The position numbers were made by a program, and so were the translations under genes. Positions 28,866 to 35,913 of a DNA stretch of 35,913 bases are shown in pieces. The notes beneath the pieces were generated by a model. The model ran no database searches. It had not been told where the DNA came from and was given only the letters and a program-made list of their open reading frames with translations. The DNA is from a virus, in IMG/VR virus record IMGVR_UViG_3300036770_001498, positions 1-35,913 of that record; one strand, written 5' to 3'. Position 1 is the stretch's first letter. Each line of letters starts with the position of its first letter.

Positions 28866-29897
28866 ATGGCTACAACAAGCATATTTGGTCTAACATCTAA
28901 TTCAAACTCAGCAATACCCGGTGACGTAAGTCTTAGTGGATGGCCATCTAGTAGATACGAACCACACTCAGCAAGTGATAGATATGCCCGTGCAGGCTTG
29001 ACTGGAAGATATTCATATCCACACGAAGCATGGGATGAAGGATTCAACATTCCATCTATTTATTTCAAATTCACAGATGCATTTGGCGGTAGAATATCAA
29101 CAGCGCCAAAGTTAGCATTGAAAATGCCACCTAATTTCAACTTGACTGGATTCTCAGACTATGCAAGAACAGAGAACATATTTGCTACTAGTAGTGAAGT
29201 TTACAACAACATACTAGATACGGCAATCAAGTCAAAGCAACAAGAAATCAAAGACACTAATACAGGAGGCGACGCTACTGGAGTTCAAAAGCTAGTCGAT
29301 CAAGTTGCTAAAGTCGGACTATCTGCTGCTGAAGCATTCAAGTATTCGTGGCAAAAAGCATTTGCAAATCTTGAAGGCTGGGGAGCATCTGCTGGTTTGT
29401 CTAATCTAAATCAGTATGAGTTCATGAATAGACAAGCTGTCAATCCAATGGCTCAGTTATTGTATCGTGGTCCTCAAATGCGCAGATATCAACTTCCATT
29501 CGTAATGCATCCGAAAAGTAGTATAGAAAGCAACAATATTCAAAAAATATTATCTGTGTTTAGATTAGCATCTTCGCCGTCAGTTCCTAGCACTAGTGGA
29601 ACATCTATCGCTGGCATCAACATCGGCGCGGGCAATGCATTCACTTTCGGTTATCCGCACCTCACACAGTTTGACGTATTGTTCACTAATAGAAACAATA
29701 ACGTCACTACAATTTATAGAAGCAAACTATGTGCAATTGAATCTGTATCTATAGATTACGGATCACAGAAAATGACATTCTTTGAAGATGGTCGACCAAC
29801 AGAAGTAACGCTAACAGTTCAATTGACTGAAGTCACGCCACGCACACTCGGTGACGAATACGGCACAGCAATGAACTCTCAGATAACACTCAAGTAA
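28866..29897 (+). CDS. 48: Baseplate tail-tube cap gp48-like (343 aa)
   Basis: Length is close to T4 gp48 (364 aa). The N-terminus is Ser/Gly-rich (GWPSSRYEPHSASDRYARAGLTGRY). The C-terminal half has NPMAQLLYRGPQMRRYQLPFVMHPKSS, then FGYPHLTQFDVLFTNRNNN and VESVSIDYGSQKMTFFEDGRPTEVTLTVQLTEV-like strands, the tube-cap fold of the family. It caps the central baseplate hub and nucleates tube growth with gp54. First gene after the late promoter. Confidence 0.75.
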   Translation: MATTSIFGLTSNSNSAIPGDVSLSGWPSSRYEPHSASDRYARAGLTGRYSYPHEAWDEGFNIPSIYFKFTDAFGGRISTAPKLALKMPPNFNLTGFSDYARTENIFATSSEVYNNILDTAIKSKQQEIKDTNTGGDATGVQKLVDQVAKVGLSAAEAFKYSWQKAFANLEGWGASAGLSNLNQYEFMNRQAVNPMAQLLYRGPQMRRYQLPFVMHPKSSIESNNIQKILSVFRLASSPSVPSTSGTSIAGINIGAGNAFTFGYPHLTQFDVLFTNRNNNVTTIYRSKLCAIESVSIDYGSQKMTFFEDGRPTEVTLTVQLTEVTPRTLGDEYGTAMNSQITLK

Positions 29898-29904
29898 AAC
29901 TAAA

Positions 29905-30453
29905 ATGCTGAAATTTTATCCTAAGATTCTGTACAAAATAAATGATTATGATTATTTGAAAGTCTCAGACATTTCATTTTATGCAAAGATAAGAGACTTC
30001 GTTCGCACGTTCGGTCTGTCTAACGGTCGACCATACACCGTAGAAGATGGTGATGCTCCAGCTATAGTTTCAAATAAAATTTACGATACTCCTAGATTTG
30101 ATTATTCTATACTTGTTCTGAACAACATTAGAAACATATACGATGAATGGCCGCGCAGCGACTTAGCGTTCAAAGAATACATAGAAGCTAAGTACGGAAG
30201 CGTCGATACAGCTAAAAACACTCAGTTAAATTTCTACAGATCAGACAGAAAACAAGTTTCACGCGAAACTTGGTTTCAACTCACAGATAGCGGTAAATAC
30301 TTCGAAACTATCTATGACTATGAATTGAAACTAAACGATCAAAAAGCTAAGATAAGATTGTTAGACTACACAACAATTCTTTCATTTGAAGTAGAGCTAC
30401 GTCAACTCACTTCTAAACTAATTGCAGAAGAAATTCAGAGAGATCAGAGTTAA
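29905..30453 (+). CDS. 53: Baseplate wedge protein gp53-like (182 aa)
   Basis: FYPKILYKINDYDYLKVSDISFYAKI is followed by the wedge motif YDTPRFDYSILVLNNIRNIYDEWP and FKEYIEAKYGS. Length matches T4 gp53 (196 aa). It completes baseplate wedges and contacts gp6 and gp25. It lies 7 nt after gp48. Confidence 0.8.
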   Translation: MLKFYPKILYKINDYDYLKVSDISFYAKIRDFVRTFGLSNGRPYTVEDGDAPAIVSNKIYDTPRFDYSILVLNNIRNIYDEWPRSDLAFKEYIEAKYGSVDTAKNTQLNFYRSDRKQVSRETWFQLTDSGKYFETIYDYELKLNDQKAKIRLLDYTTILSFEVELRQLTSKLIAEEIQRDQS

Positions 30454-30458
30454 AAATT

Positions 30459-31838
30459 ATGGCAACTACAATATTTGATCTAATTGATCGTCAAGGCGGC
30501 TTAGGTGGTTCTGGATACATACCCAATGACGATGATTACACTAATGCTAGACAGATATCAAATTCATATTTTCTGTCGAACTTAGCGATCAAAATCAAAG
30601 ATGGAACTTGGATTTCTATGACTGAAGTATTTCAAGACATGGAAATCTTTGAAGACATTTACTCTTCAGCAGTTCACGGTTCTATCAGCATTCTAGATAT
30701 GAGCGGTGGTTTCTCGAAGTTCATGATCACTGGCGGTGAGTCAATCAAAATGACAATCTGCAAGACTGTAGAAGATCCAGATGTGATCATAAGCAGAGAT
30801 GACTTTATAGTATATCAGATTACAGATATGCGAGTGACAGAAAGTAAAGTTATGCAGTTTAGAATGAATTTTATTTCTAAGAGTGCAATTGAAGCTCAGA
30901 AAAAACGATTGTATAGAACTTATCAAAATGAAAGAGTTATATCTAATTTAGTAAAGATGATATACAAAGAGATTGCGGGTGAAAGTGAACTATATTTGAA
31001 AATAGATGACAATAAGTGTAAAATTGATCGCGATTTCGTTTCTGTTGGATATAATCCACTTCAGTCGATTGATGCTCTAGCAAAACGCGCATGCGCTTCT
31101 GGAGACTATTATCTTTTCTTTGAGCGATTATCTCAGTTGCAGGGCAAGAAGCACGTCTTCACTTCAATGAAAAACATGAAGGATAAAGTCGATGCATTCA
31201 ACACAGGTAAGATTTACTTAGCTCACAATATCACGACAACAAATTTTACTGCATTATCTGGCTCAGCATTCAAAGTGCATTCAGTATCTTTCGTAGATAA
31301 CTACAATCATCTACAAAACATGATGGCTGGTCTGTATAATTCTGGTATAAAAATTCTAGACATAACATCTAGAAGCTATACTGACATGAGAATTAGTTAC
31401 AAAGATCAAACTTCATCGACAGAACAAGCGATAGAATCAAATAATTACTTTAATCAGTATCAGAATTTTTTTCCAGAACAGCCGGGCGAGAGAATTGTAG
31501 CTCGCGGCACTAATGATATCACATCAAACGCTGGAACTTGGCTCAAAATAGATACTGTAAACTCTGTCATCATCAGTATGTTCAGACTTTTAGTCGATAT
31601 GCCAGGGAACAATCGACTCGGCGTAGGTAATTACGTCACTCTAGTTCTACCTAGCTACGAAGCGATGAATCTAAATATAAATGCTGGCGCAGTAGAGTCT
31701 GACGCACTCTATACTGGCGATTATCTCATAACAGCAGTTAGACATAACTTCACAAATAAAGAATATACAAAGAAAGTTGAAGTGTCTAGAATCGATGCGC
31801 CTATAAAAATAGACACAACAATTGTAAATGGATTCTAA
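30459..31838 (+). CDS. 27: Baseplate hub protein gp27-like (459 aa)
   Basis: ISMTEVFQDMEIFEDIYSSAVHGSISILDMSGGFSKF and an ITGGESIKMTICKTV strand-turn resemble the first gp27-type tube domain. A C-terminal segment (LLVDMPGNNRLGVGNYVTLVLPSYEAMNL...YTGDYLITAVRHNFTNKEYTKKVEVSR) is typical of hub proteins. gp27 forms a trimeric torus under the tube and holds the gp5 spike. It is longer than T4's 391 aa. It lies 5 nt after gp53. Confidence 0.7.
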   Translation: MATTIFDLIDRQGGLGGSGYIPNDDDYTNARQISNSYFLSNLAIKIKDGTWISMTEVFQDMEIFEDIYSSAVHGSISILDMSGGFSKFMITGGESIKMTICKTVEDPDVIISRDDFIVYQITDMRVTESKVMQFRMNFISKSAIEAQKKRLYRTYQNERVISNLVKMIYKEIAGESELYLKIDDNKCKIDRDFVSVGYNPLQSIDALAKRACASGDYYLFFERLSQLQGKKHVFTSMKNMKDKVDAFNTGKIYLAHNITTTNFTALSGSAFKVHSVSFVDNYNHLQNMMAGLYNSGIKILDITSRSYTDMRISYKDQTSSTEQAIESNNYFNQYQNFFPEQPGERIVARGTNDITSNAGTWLKIDTVNSVIISMFRLLVDMPGNNRLGVGNYVTLVLPSYEAMNLNINAGAVESDALYTGDYLITAVRHNFTNKEYTKKVEVSRIDAPIKIDTTIVNGF

Positions 31839-31873
31839 TATAATCTCAATATAAAAAAAGGAAAGCTCCAGTC

Positions 31874-32941
31874 ATGTTACTCTCATTCTCAGAATTCATG
31901 GATGTCAGAAAATTAGAAATTAGCACAGACATTCAAGAAAAATTAATTGTATACGGTGGCGGTAAGAAGTATGGGCAGATTGTGTTCATGGCTGGTGGTG
32001 CTGGATCAGGAAAAGGTTTCGCAATCTCCAACTTCGTGAACAGCAGCGACTTCAAGATCAGAGACGTTGATGAGTTGAAGCTAGCTTTTCAGAAACTTGA
32101 CGATTTGAGAATCTTTTCAACAGAAGAACTTTTGTTGAAGTATAAAGACAAGTTGTCTGAGAAAGACATCAAGCACATTGAAGACCATGTTTTGTCTAAA
32201 GGTTACTCACTGCGCGATTTGAACTTGAAGACGCCAGAACATGTCTATGCGCTGCATGTTCTCGTCGCAGCGACTGGTGTAAAGAACAAAACTCTTGACT
32301 TGATGTTGCAGAATGCAAAGCCGGGAACACTACCAAACATCATCTTTGACACAACATTCAAAGACATGGATGAGATGAATGAGTTAGTTCCTCGGCTGTT
32401 GAGTATTGGTTACGAAGCAAAAGACATTCACATCACTTGGGTGTTGACAAACTACGAAATCGCTATCAAGAACAATGCAAAGAGAAGTAGAGTAGTTCCT
32501 GCTGACATCATGCTAAAGACTCACGTTGGCGCTGCATCTACAGTCATGCAGCTAGCGCATCAAGGTGTTCCTAGCACAGTAGACGGCGGTTTCTACGTTA
32601 TTTTAAACAATCCAAAAAATACTTTGTTTGCAATTGATCCAGATGAATATCGAAATAAATTTAAATTATTTCTAGCGAAAAAAGGCATTGCATCTTTTAA
32701 CGATTTAAGCACTAAAGAAAAGAAAAAAATATTTAGCGAATTTGAAGCAAAACACAAAAAAGAAAAAGCATACGAAAGTACCAAAGGCAAAAAAGTTGTC
32801 AGCAATTTCTTGTATTTGACACTCAAGAAGCCAGGAAAAGCGATGACAGACGACACTGATATCAAAAAGCAGCTTTACGATTGGGTTACGAAGAACGTTC
32901 CCAAACAAGCGCTGGACAAGATCGCAATGGACAAGTTATGA
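31874..32941 (+). CDS. P-loop kinase-like protein between hub genes (355 aa)
   Basis: Walker A GGAGSGKG at residues 41-48 follows a hydrophobic strand (GQIVFMA). Later there are the strand IIFDTTFKDMDEM and a basic helix KNNAKRSRVVPADIM, a layout like zeta-toxin or polynucleotide-kinase folds. The C-terminus is Lys-rich (AKHKKEKAYESTKGKKVV). Substrate unknown. AAAAGGAAAG precedes the start. It overlaps the next gene (ATGA). Confidence 0.7.
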   Translation: MLLSFSEFMDVRKLEISTDIQEKLIVYGGGKKYGQIVFMAGGAGSGKGFAISNFVNSSDFKIRDVDELKLAFQKLDDLRIFSTEELLLKYKDKLSEKDIKHIEDHVLSKGYSLRDLNLKTPEHVYALHVLVAATGVKNKTLDLMLQNAKPGTLPNIIFDTTFKDMDEMNELVPRLLSIGYEAKDIHITWVLTNYEIAIKNNAKRSRVVPADIMLKTHVGAASTVMQLAHQGVPSTVDGGFYVILNNPKNTLFAIDPDEYRNKFKLFLAKKGIASFNDLSTKEKKKIFSEFEAKHKKEKAYESTKGKKVVSNFLYLTLKKPGKAMTDDTDIKKQLYDWVTKNVPKQALDKIAMDKL

Positions 32942-33171
32942 TGGGTTTCAAAAAATACTTCGCATCAGTAGAACTCTCTCAAGATGAGTGGGAAGAAGAA
33001 GTCTACGGACCAGAACTCGTCGAGATGCTCAAGCAAGTTGACGGACGCTGGGCAGTTGTCTCAAAAAAGACTGGCAAAGTTCTAGTCTATTACAAAGGCG
33101 AAGGCAAGCCCTCAGATGAGTGGTTTGCTGCGCAAGAGCGTCGCATTCAGTATTTCAAGCATAGAGGATAA
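32938..33171 (+). CDS. Hypothetical protein (77 aa)
   Basis: MMGFKKYFASVELSQDEWEEEVYGPELVEMLKQVDGRWAVVSKKTGKVLVYY, then GKPSDEWFAAQERRIQYFKH. The Asp/Lys/Val pattern suggests a small alpha/beta protein. It sits between the P-loop protein and gp5 in the tail operon. It begins at ATG 32938 by ATGA overlap (or 32941). Function unknown. Confidence 0.75.
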   Translation: MMGFKKYFASVELSQDEWEEEVYGPELVEMLKQVDGRWAVVSKKTGKVLVYYKGEGKPSDEWFAAQERRIQYFKHRG

Positions 33172-33179
33172 AACATACT

Positions 33180-34670
33180 ATGTTCATTGGTCAGGATGGA
33201 TTTATTTGGTGGATCGGCGTCGTTGAAGATAACAATGATCCTCTACTGATTGGTAGAGCGCGTGTTCGCATTTTTGGATATCATCCAAAAGCAAAGCGAG
33301 ATGAAACTTATACTAAAACTGCAAACAATAATGTTCCTACTGCGTATTTGCCTTGGGCAATACCACTGATGCCATTGAACTTGCCAAATGCATACGGAAA
33401 GATATCTATCGGAGAATGGGTTTGCGGCTTCTTTCTTGACGGCGAGAATGCGCAAGAACCAGTCATGATGGGTTATTTACCAGCAGCGAGAAAACAATCA
33501 GAATTTACTTACAGTAAAAGAGAGACGCAAAGAAACTTTCAAGACTTAGAAGGTCCAATTGCTGACGGCGAATACTTCGGTTTAGAATTTGAAAACAAGT
33601 CAAATAGATTTGAGTGGCATACTCCTTCAAATCATCATATAAGAATAACTGAAGTCGCTAATGACTACGGCAATAAAGATTTCGTTCTAGCACATGCTAC
33701 TGGAAATCTTTTCGTAGCTATGCAGACAGACAAAAATGGAATATCTAGATTAGCACTTTCACATCCATCTGGAACAAGTATCATACTAGCTGAAGATGAT
33801 ATTTACGTGAATAGTCCAAAATGGGGCAATTTTCCACTTGTAAATCAAATAAATTGGGTAGCATATAATCAACACACCACTCAAGGCGGAAGCAAGCGTG
33901 GTCCTAGAAATTTCACAATCGGAACTCGCGCAAATCCACCAGCACCACCGCCACCAAGAAGAGGTGGAGGCGGATGCTTCATAGAGTCTTCACTCATTGC
34001 GATGGCAGATGGGTCTAAGAAAATGATTTGTGAAGTTCAAATCGGAGATTACGTTCTCGCTAGAGATGGAAAAACTATCAACAAAGTTAGATTTATTGAA
34101 GTAAATGATTCAAAGTATCACAATGAACTATACACTCCAAATCCAGAGATCGAGGCGTTTGCAACTACAGATCATCCGATCTACGTAGAAGATGAACTTG
34201 TATCTGCTGATTTAAAATTGACTCAATCATGCTATCCTTGGCTCAGAGTAACTCGCGAATTCAATAGCATAGATGTCACGTTTGATGAAAATAAATATGA
34301 CTACGTGTATAATCTATGGGTAGATGGAGATGGAACTTACATCGTCAATGGATGTGGAACAACATCAATCATCTTTGACGGCGGAATGCTCTCGGACTTT
34401 GTTGAGATGGGATACTTTGACGTCAGCAAAGTCAGACATCTATACGAAGAATACACAAAGAATGGAAACACTCTTCTTCACGGAGCATTCATTCTAAATT
34501 ATGCTCTAGGCAAGCTCAAATCACGCATTCTATATAGATTAGTAGCATACGCTGCTAGTAAAGACTTTAAGAGTTTGACTAGAAAACTTATTGTTACTCT
34601 TCCAATGTTAGCGTGTGCGAAGTTAGCACACTTAACTGAAAAATTACATAAATGGAGATTCTTCAAATGA
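33180..34670 (+). CDS. 5: Baseplate spike/hub gp5-like with C-terminal Hint domain (496 aa)
   Basis: Residues 1-110 match the gp5 OB-fold (FIWWIGVVEDNNDPLLIGRARVRIFGYH, LPWAIPLMPLN, GEWVCGFFLDGENAQEPVMMGYLP). A beta middle and a Pro-rich linker (PPAPPPPRR) follow. At C266 a Hint domain begins: GCFIESSLIAMADGS, TTDHPIY with H332, and YNLWVDGDGTYIVNGCGTTS (N390-C392). There is no lysozyme domain or long beta-helix as in T4 gp5. The usual C-terminal His-Asn of inteins is missing, so cleavage at C266 is likelier than splicing. A helical tail of about 95 residues follows. Confidence 0.8.
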   Translation: MFIGQDGFIWWIGVVEDNNDPLLIGRARVRIFGYHPKAKRDETYTKTANNNVPTAYLPWAIPLMPLNLPNAYGKISIGEWVCGFFLDGENAQEPVMMGYLPAARKQSEFTYSKRETQRNFQDLEGPIADGEYFGLEFENKSNRFEWHTPSNHHIRITEVANDYGNKDFVLAHATGNLFVAMQTDKNGISRLALSHPSGTSIILAEDDIYVNSPKWGNFPLVNQINWVAYNQHTTQGGSKRGPRNFTIGTRANPPAPPPPRRGGGGCFIESSLIAMADGSKKMICEVQIGDYVLARDGKTINKVRFIEVNDSKYHNELYTPNPEIEAFATTDHPIYVEDELVSADLKLTQSCYPWLRVTREFNSIDVTFDENKYDYVYNLWVDGDGTYIVNGCGTTSIIFDGGMLSDFVEMGYFDVSKVRHLYEEYTKNGNTLLHGAFILNYALGKLKSRILYRLVAYAASKDFKSLTRKLIVTLPMLACAKLAHLTEKLHKWRFFK

Positions 34671-34894
34671 GCGATGAAGTTAGTGAAAACAAACCAATAG
34701 TAACTGAACCATGCCCTAAACCAGTAGAGGTTGAACTCAACTTTATGGATCATGCACTCAATTGGCTTGAGACAATCTCTGAAGATGATGCTAATAAGTT
34801 TTTGAATGGGATCACTATTGATGCTGCGTTAGTGCTGTTCAAGCACTTTCCTGATAATCAACTAGTGAAAGAAGTCTTACATTCTAAAGTATAG
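34667..34894 (+). CDS. Hypothetical acidic protein (75 aa)
   Basis: MSDEVSENKPIVTEPCPKPVEVELNFMDHALNWLETISEDDANKFLNGITIDAALVLFKHFPDNQ, read in pieces: a polar Pro-rich start and two helices. The start at 34667 overlaps the gp5 stop (ATGA); the upstream ATG at 34652 lies inside gp5. Function unknown; coupling to gp5 hints at a role in the baseplate. Confidence 0.75.
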   Translation: MSDEVSENKPIVTEPCPKPVEVELNFMDHALNWLETISEDDANKFLNGITIDAALVLFKHFPDNQLVKEVLHSKV

Positions 34895-34917
34895 TTACTA
34901 TATCGTATTGTCATAGT

Positions 34918-34934
34918 CTACACACTCAGTGTAG
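34918..34934 (+). other. Small hairpin in the gap after the baseplate operon
   Basis: CTACAC (34918-34923), loop ACTCA, GTGTAG (34929-34934): a perfect 6-bp stem without a T run. It lies in an 85-nt gap before the histone-like gene. It may stabilise or weakly terminate the upstream transcript. Confidence 0.35.
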
Positions 34935-34979
34935 CACTCTGTCAAGCATTTGTCAATAGAAAAAAAGGAAAATATAACC

Positions 34980-35162
34980 ATGACTCCAACAACACATGAA
35001 ACACTAGTCAGTCTTTTTGAAACTTACATGAAAGACAATGAAAAGTTCACAGCCAAAGGCAACAAAGCAGCAGGCACTCGCGCACGAAAAGCGCTGTCTG
35101 AGTTTGCGAAGCTGACTAAAGAGCGTAGACGCGAGATTCAAGACGCTAAGACGGCAGAGTAA
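34980..35162 (+). CDS. Histone H1-like basic protein (60 aa)
   Basis: MTPTTHETLVSLFETYMKDNEKFTAKGNKAAGTRARKALSEFAKLTKERRREIQDAK shows the KFxAKGNKAAGxRARKALxELxKLxKxRRxEI pattern of Hc1-like histone H1 proteins, written here as shorthand. It likely binds and compacts DNA. The start at 34980 is chosen because AAGGA lies 10-14 nt upstream; a longer frame starts at 34950. Confidence 0.7.
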   Translation: MTPTTHETLVSLFETYMKDNEKFTAKGNKAAGTRARKALSEFAKLTKERRREIQDAKTAE

Positions 35163-35171
35163 ATATTCCAT

Positions 35172-35179
35172 TATAAATA
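35172..35179 (+). promoter_or_regulatory. T4-type late promoter (TATAAATA)
   Basis: Exact consensus 6 nt before the gp25 ATG. By T4 spacing transcription would begin at about 35185, giving a leaderless gp25 message, or the promoter mainly serves gp6 and later genes. Confidence 0.6.
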
Positions 35180-35185
35180 CAGGCT

Positions 35186-35563
35186 ATGGCAACAGAATCA
35201 TACTTTTCAGACTTTTCTCTGTCTTTTATTCCACATCCAGTCACTGGAGACATAGTTTCGATAAAAGAAGAAACAGCAGTAAAGAATGCTCTGATCAATT
35301 TGTTGCGTAGCCCTGTTGGAAATAGACCATTTGATCCAGATTATGGTGTAAATCTACAACGATATCTTTTTGAGCCAGCAGATGCTTTGACAGAAAACGA
35401 AATAAATGAAGACATCGCATATGCAATAAAAACATTTGAACCTCGCGTTGAATTGGTTTCAATTACTAGTGAAATGGTAGAATATGGTGTTAACATTACT
35501 ATCACATATTTTGTGAAGAATGTTCCAGAATTACAAACGCTAGAAACAACAATAACTAGGTAA
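35186..35563 (+). CDS. 25: Baseplate wedge gp25-like (GPW/gp25 family), 125 aa
   Basis: Signature DFSLSFIPHPVTGDIVSIKEETAVKNALINLLRSPVGNRPFDPDYGVNLQRYLFEP matches gp25 (T4 132 aa), which lines the inner baseplate and starts sheath assembly. It sits directly before gp6, as in many T4-like phages. Only a weak AGG is seen before the start, and a late promoter box lies immediately upstream. Confidence 0.9.
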   Translation: MATESYFSDFSLSFIPHPVTGDIVSIKEETAVKNALINLLRSPVGNRPFDPDYGVNLQRYLFEPADALTENEINEDIAYAIKTFEPRVELVSITSEMVEYGVNITITYFVKNVPELQTLETTITR

Positions 35564-35583
35564 AAAACAGATCAGAGAATCAA

Positions 35584-35913
35584 ATGGCAACACCAACAAA
35601 TCTAAAAATTGATGGTCTAGATTTCCAGTCTATCAAAGATAATTTCAAAACTTTTCTAAAAGCTCAAGACAAGTTCAAAGACTACAACTTCGACGCTGCT
35701 GGTCTAAATGTATTAGTAGACTTACTTTCATACAACACGTATTACAATTCGTTCTACGTGAATATGGTGTCTAATGAAGCATTCTTATCTACAGCGCAGA
35801 GAAGAAATTCAATTGTAGCAGCAGCCAAGTCTTTGAACTATGTTCCAAGATCACGCACTTCTGCTAGAGTAGTCGCAACGTTGACTGTTGAGCCGGTTGG
35901 CACTCCAGCTAAC
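35584..35913 (+). CDS. 6: Baseplate wedge gp6-like, N-terminal part (cut by window end)
   Basis: First 110 codons of a gp6 homologue: FKTFLKAQDKFKDYNFDAAGLNVLVDLLSYNTYYNSFYVNMVSNEAFLSTAQRRNSIVAAAKSLNY is the typical gp6 start. gp6 forms the continuous inner ring of the baseplate. The gene runs past the end of the window. Confidence 0.9.
   Translation, partial: MATPTNLKIDGLDFQSIKDNFKTFLKAQDKFKDYNFDAAGLNVLVDLLSYNTYYNSFYVNMVSNEAFLSTAQRRNSIVAAAKSLNYVPRSRTSARVVATLTVEPVGTPAN

Noticed and set aside
34950-34978. TTGTCA-17-TATAAC as a sigma70 promoter before the histone-like gene
   Set aside because: The -10 box would end 1 nt before the ATG and include the ribosome-binding site, so it cannot produce a usable message for this gene.

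Overview
The window is part of a tailed-phage genome of the T4-like contractile-tail (myovirus) group. Evidence is a run of T4-type genes in T4-like neighbourhoods: gp33-gp59-gp32, then gp4, a gp54/gp19-fold tube protein, a gp26/51-family protein, tape measure, gp48, gp53, a gp27-like hub protein, gp5, gp25 and the start of gp6. The host is not identified. The tmRNA gene is circularly permuted, a form known mainly from Alphaproteobacteria, some Betaproteobacteria and some cyanobacteria. Several of the small accessory families resemble those of proteobacterial, probably aquatic, phages.

Layout. (1) 1-11.7 kb, + strand: about 45 tightly packed small genes, mostly unknown, joined by ATGA or TGATG overlaps. 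Many belong to two paralogous cassette families, one with a C-terminal HFGVE and one with a C-terminal RARSQ. In both, the conserved last codons contain the Shine-Dalgarno sequence of the next gene. Three near-consensus sigma70 promoters (about 307, 3295 and 3780) feed this region, and two of them are duplicated with an upstream hairpin. (2) 11.7-19.2 kb, + strand: DNA metabolism and regulation. This holds a PhoH-like ATPase, a GIY-YIG homing endonuclease, a PD-(D/E)XK exonuclease, a permuted two-piece tmRNA (about 15.90-16.18 kb), a methyltransferase, a SleB-type cell-wall hydrolase, and gp33, gp59 and gp32. (3) 19.2-28.8 kb, - strand: a 2330-aa tape measure protein with an embedded M15-like peptidase motif. 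Upstream of it are a gp26/51-family tail protein with a strong -1 frameshift signal, a tube/baseplate protein, an unassigned virion protein and the gp4 head-completion nuclease. (4) 28.8-35.9 kb, + strand: gp48, gp53, a gp27-like hub protein, a P-loop kinase-like protein, gp5 fused to a Hint domain, a histone-H1-like basic protein, gp25 and gp6 (cut by the window end).

How the parts fit. The small-gene region is probably expressed early from sigma70 promoters and coupled by overlapping translation. gp33, a co-activator of late transcription in T4, fits with the TATAAATA-type late-promoter boxes seen before gp48 and gp25. One-base variants of that box lie before the tmRNA and in the - strand tail cluster. 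A shared hairpin terminator separates gp32 from the convergent tail cluster.

The most unusual items are the permuted phage tmRNA, which would encode the tag ANDAYFGDLRLAA, and the lambda G/GT-like -1 frameshift arrangement in front of the tape measure gene. The ribosome-binding sites embedded in the conserved C-termini of the cassette families are the third. Functions are assigned by reading the sequence only; no database search was run.
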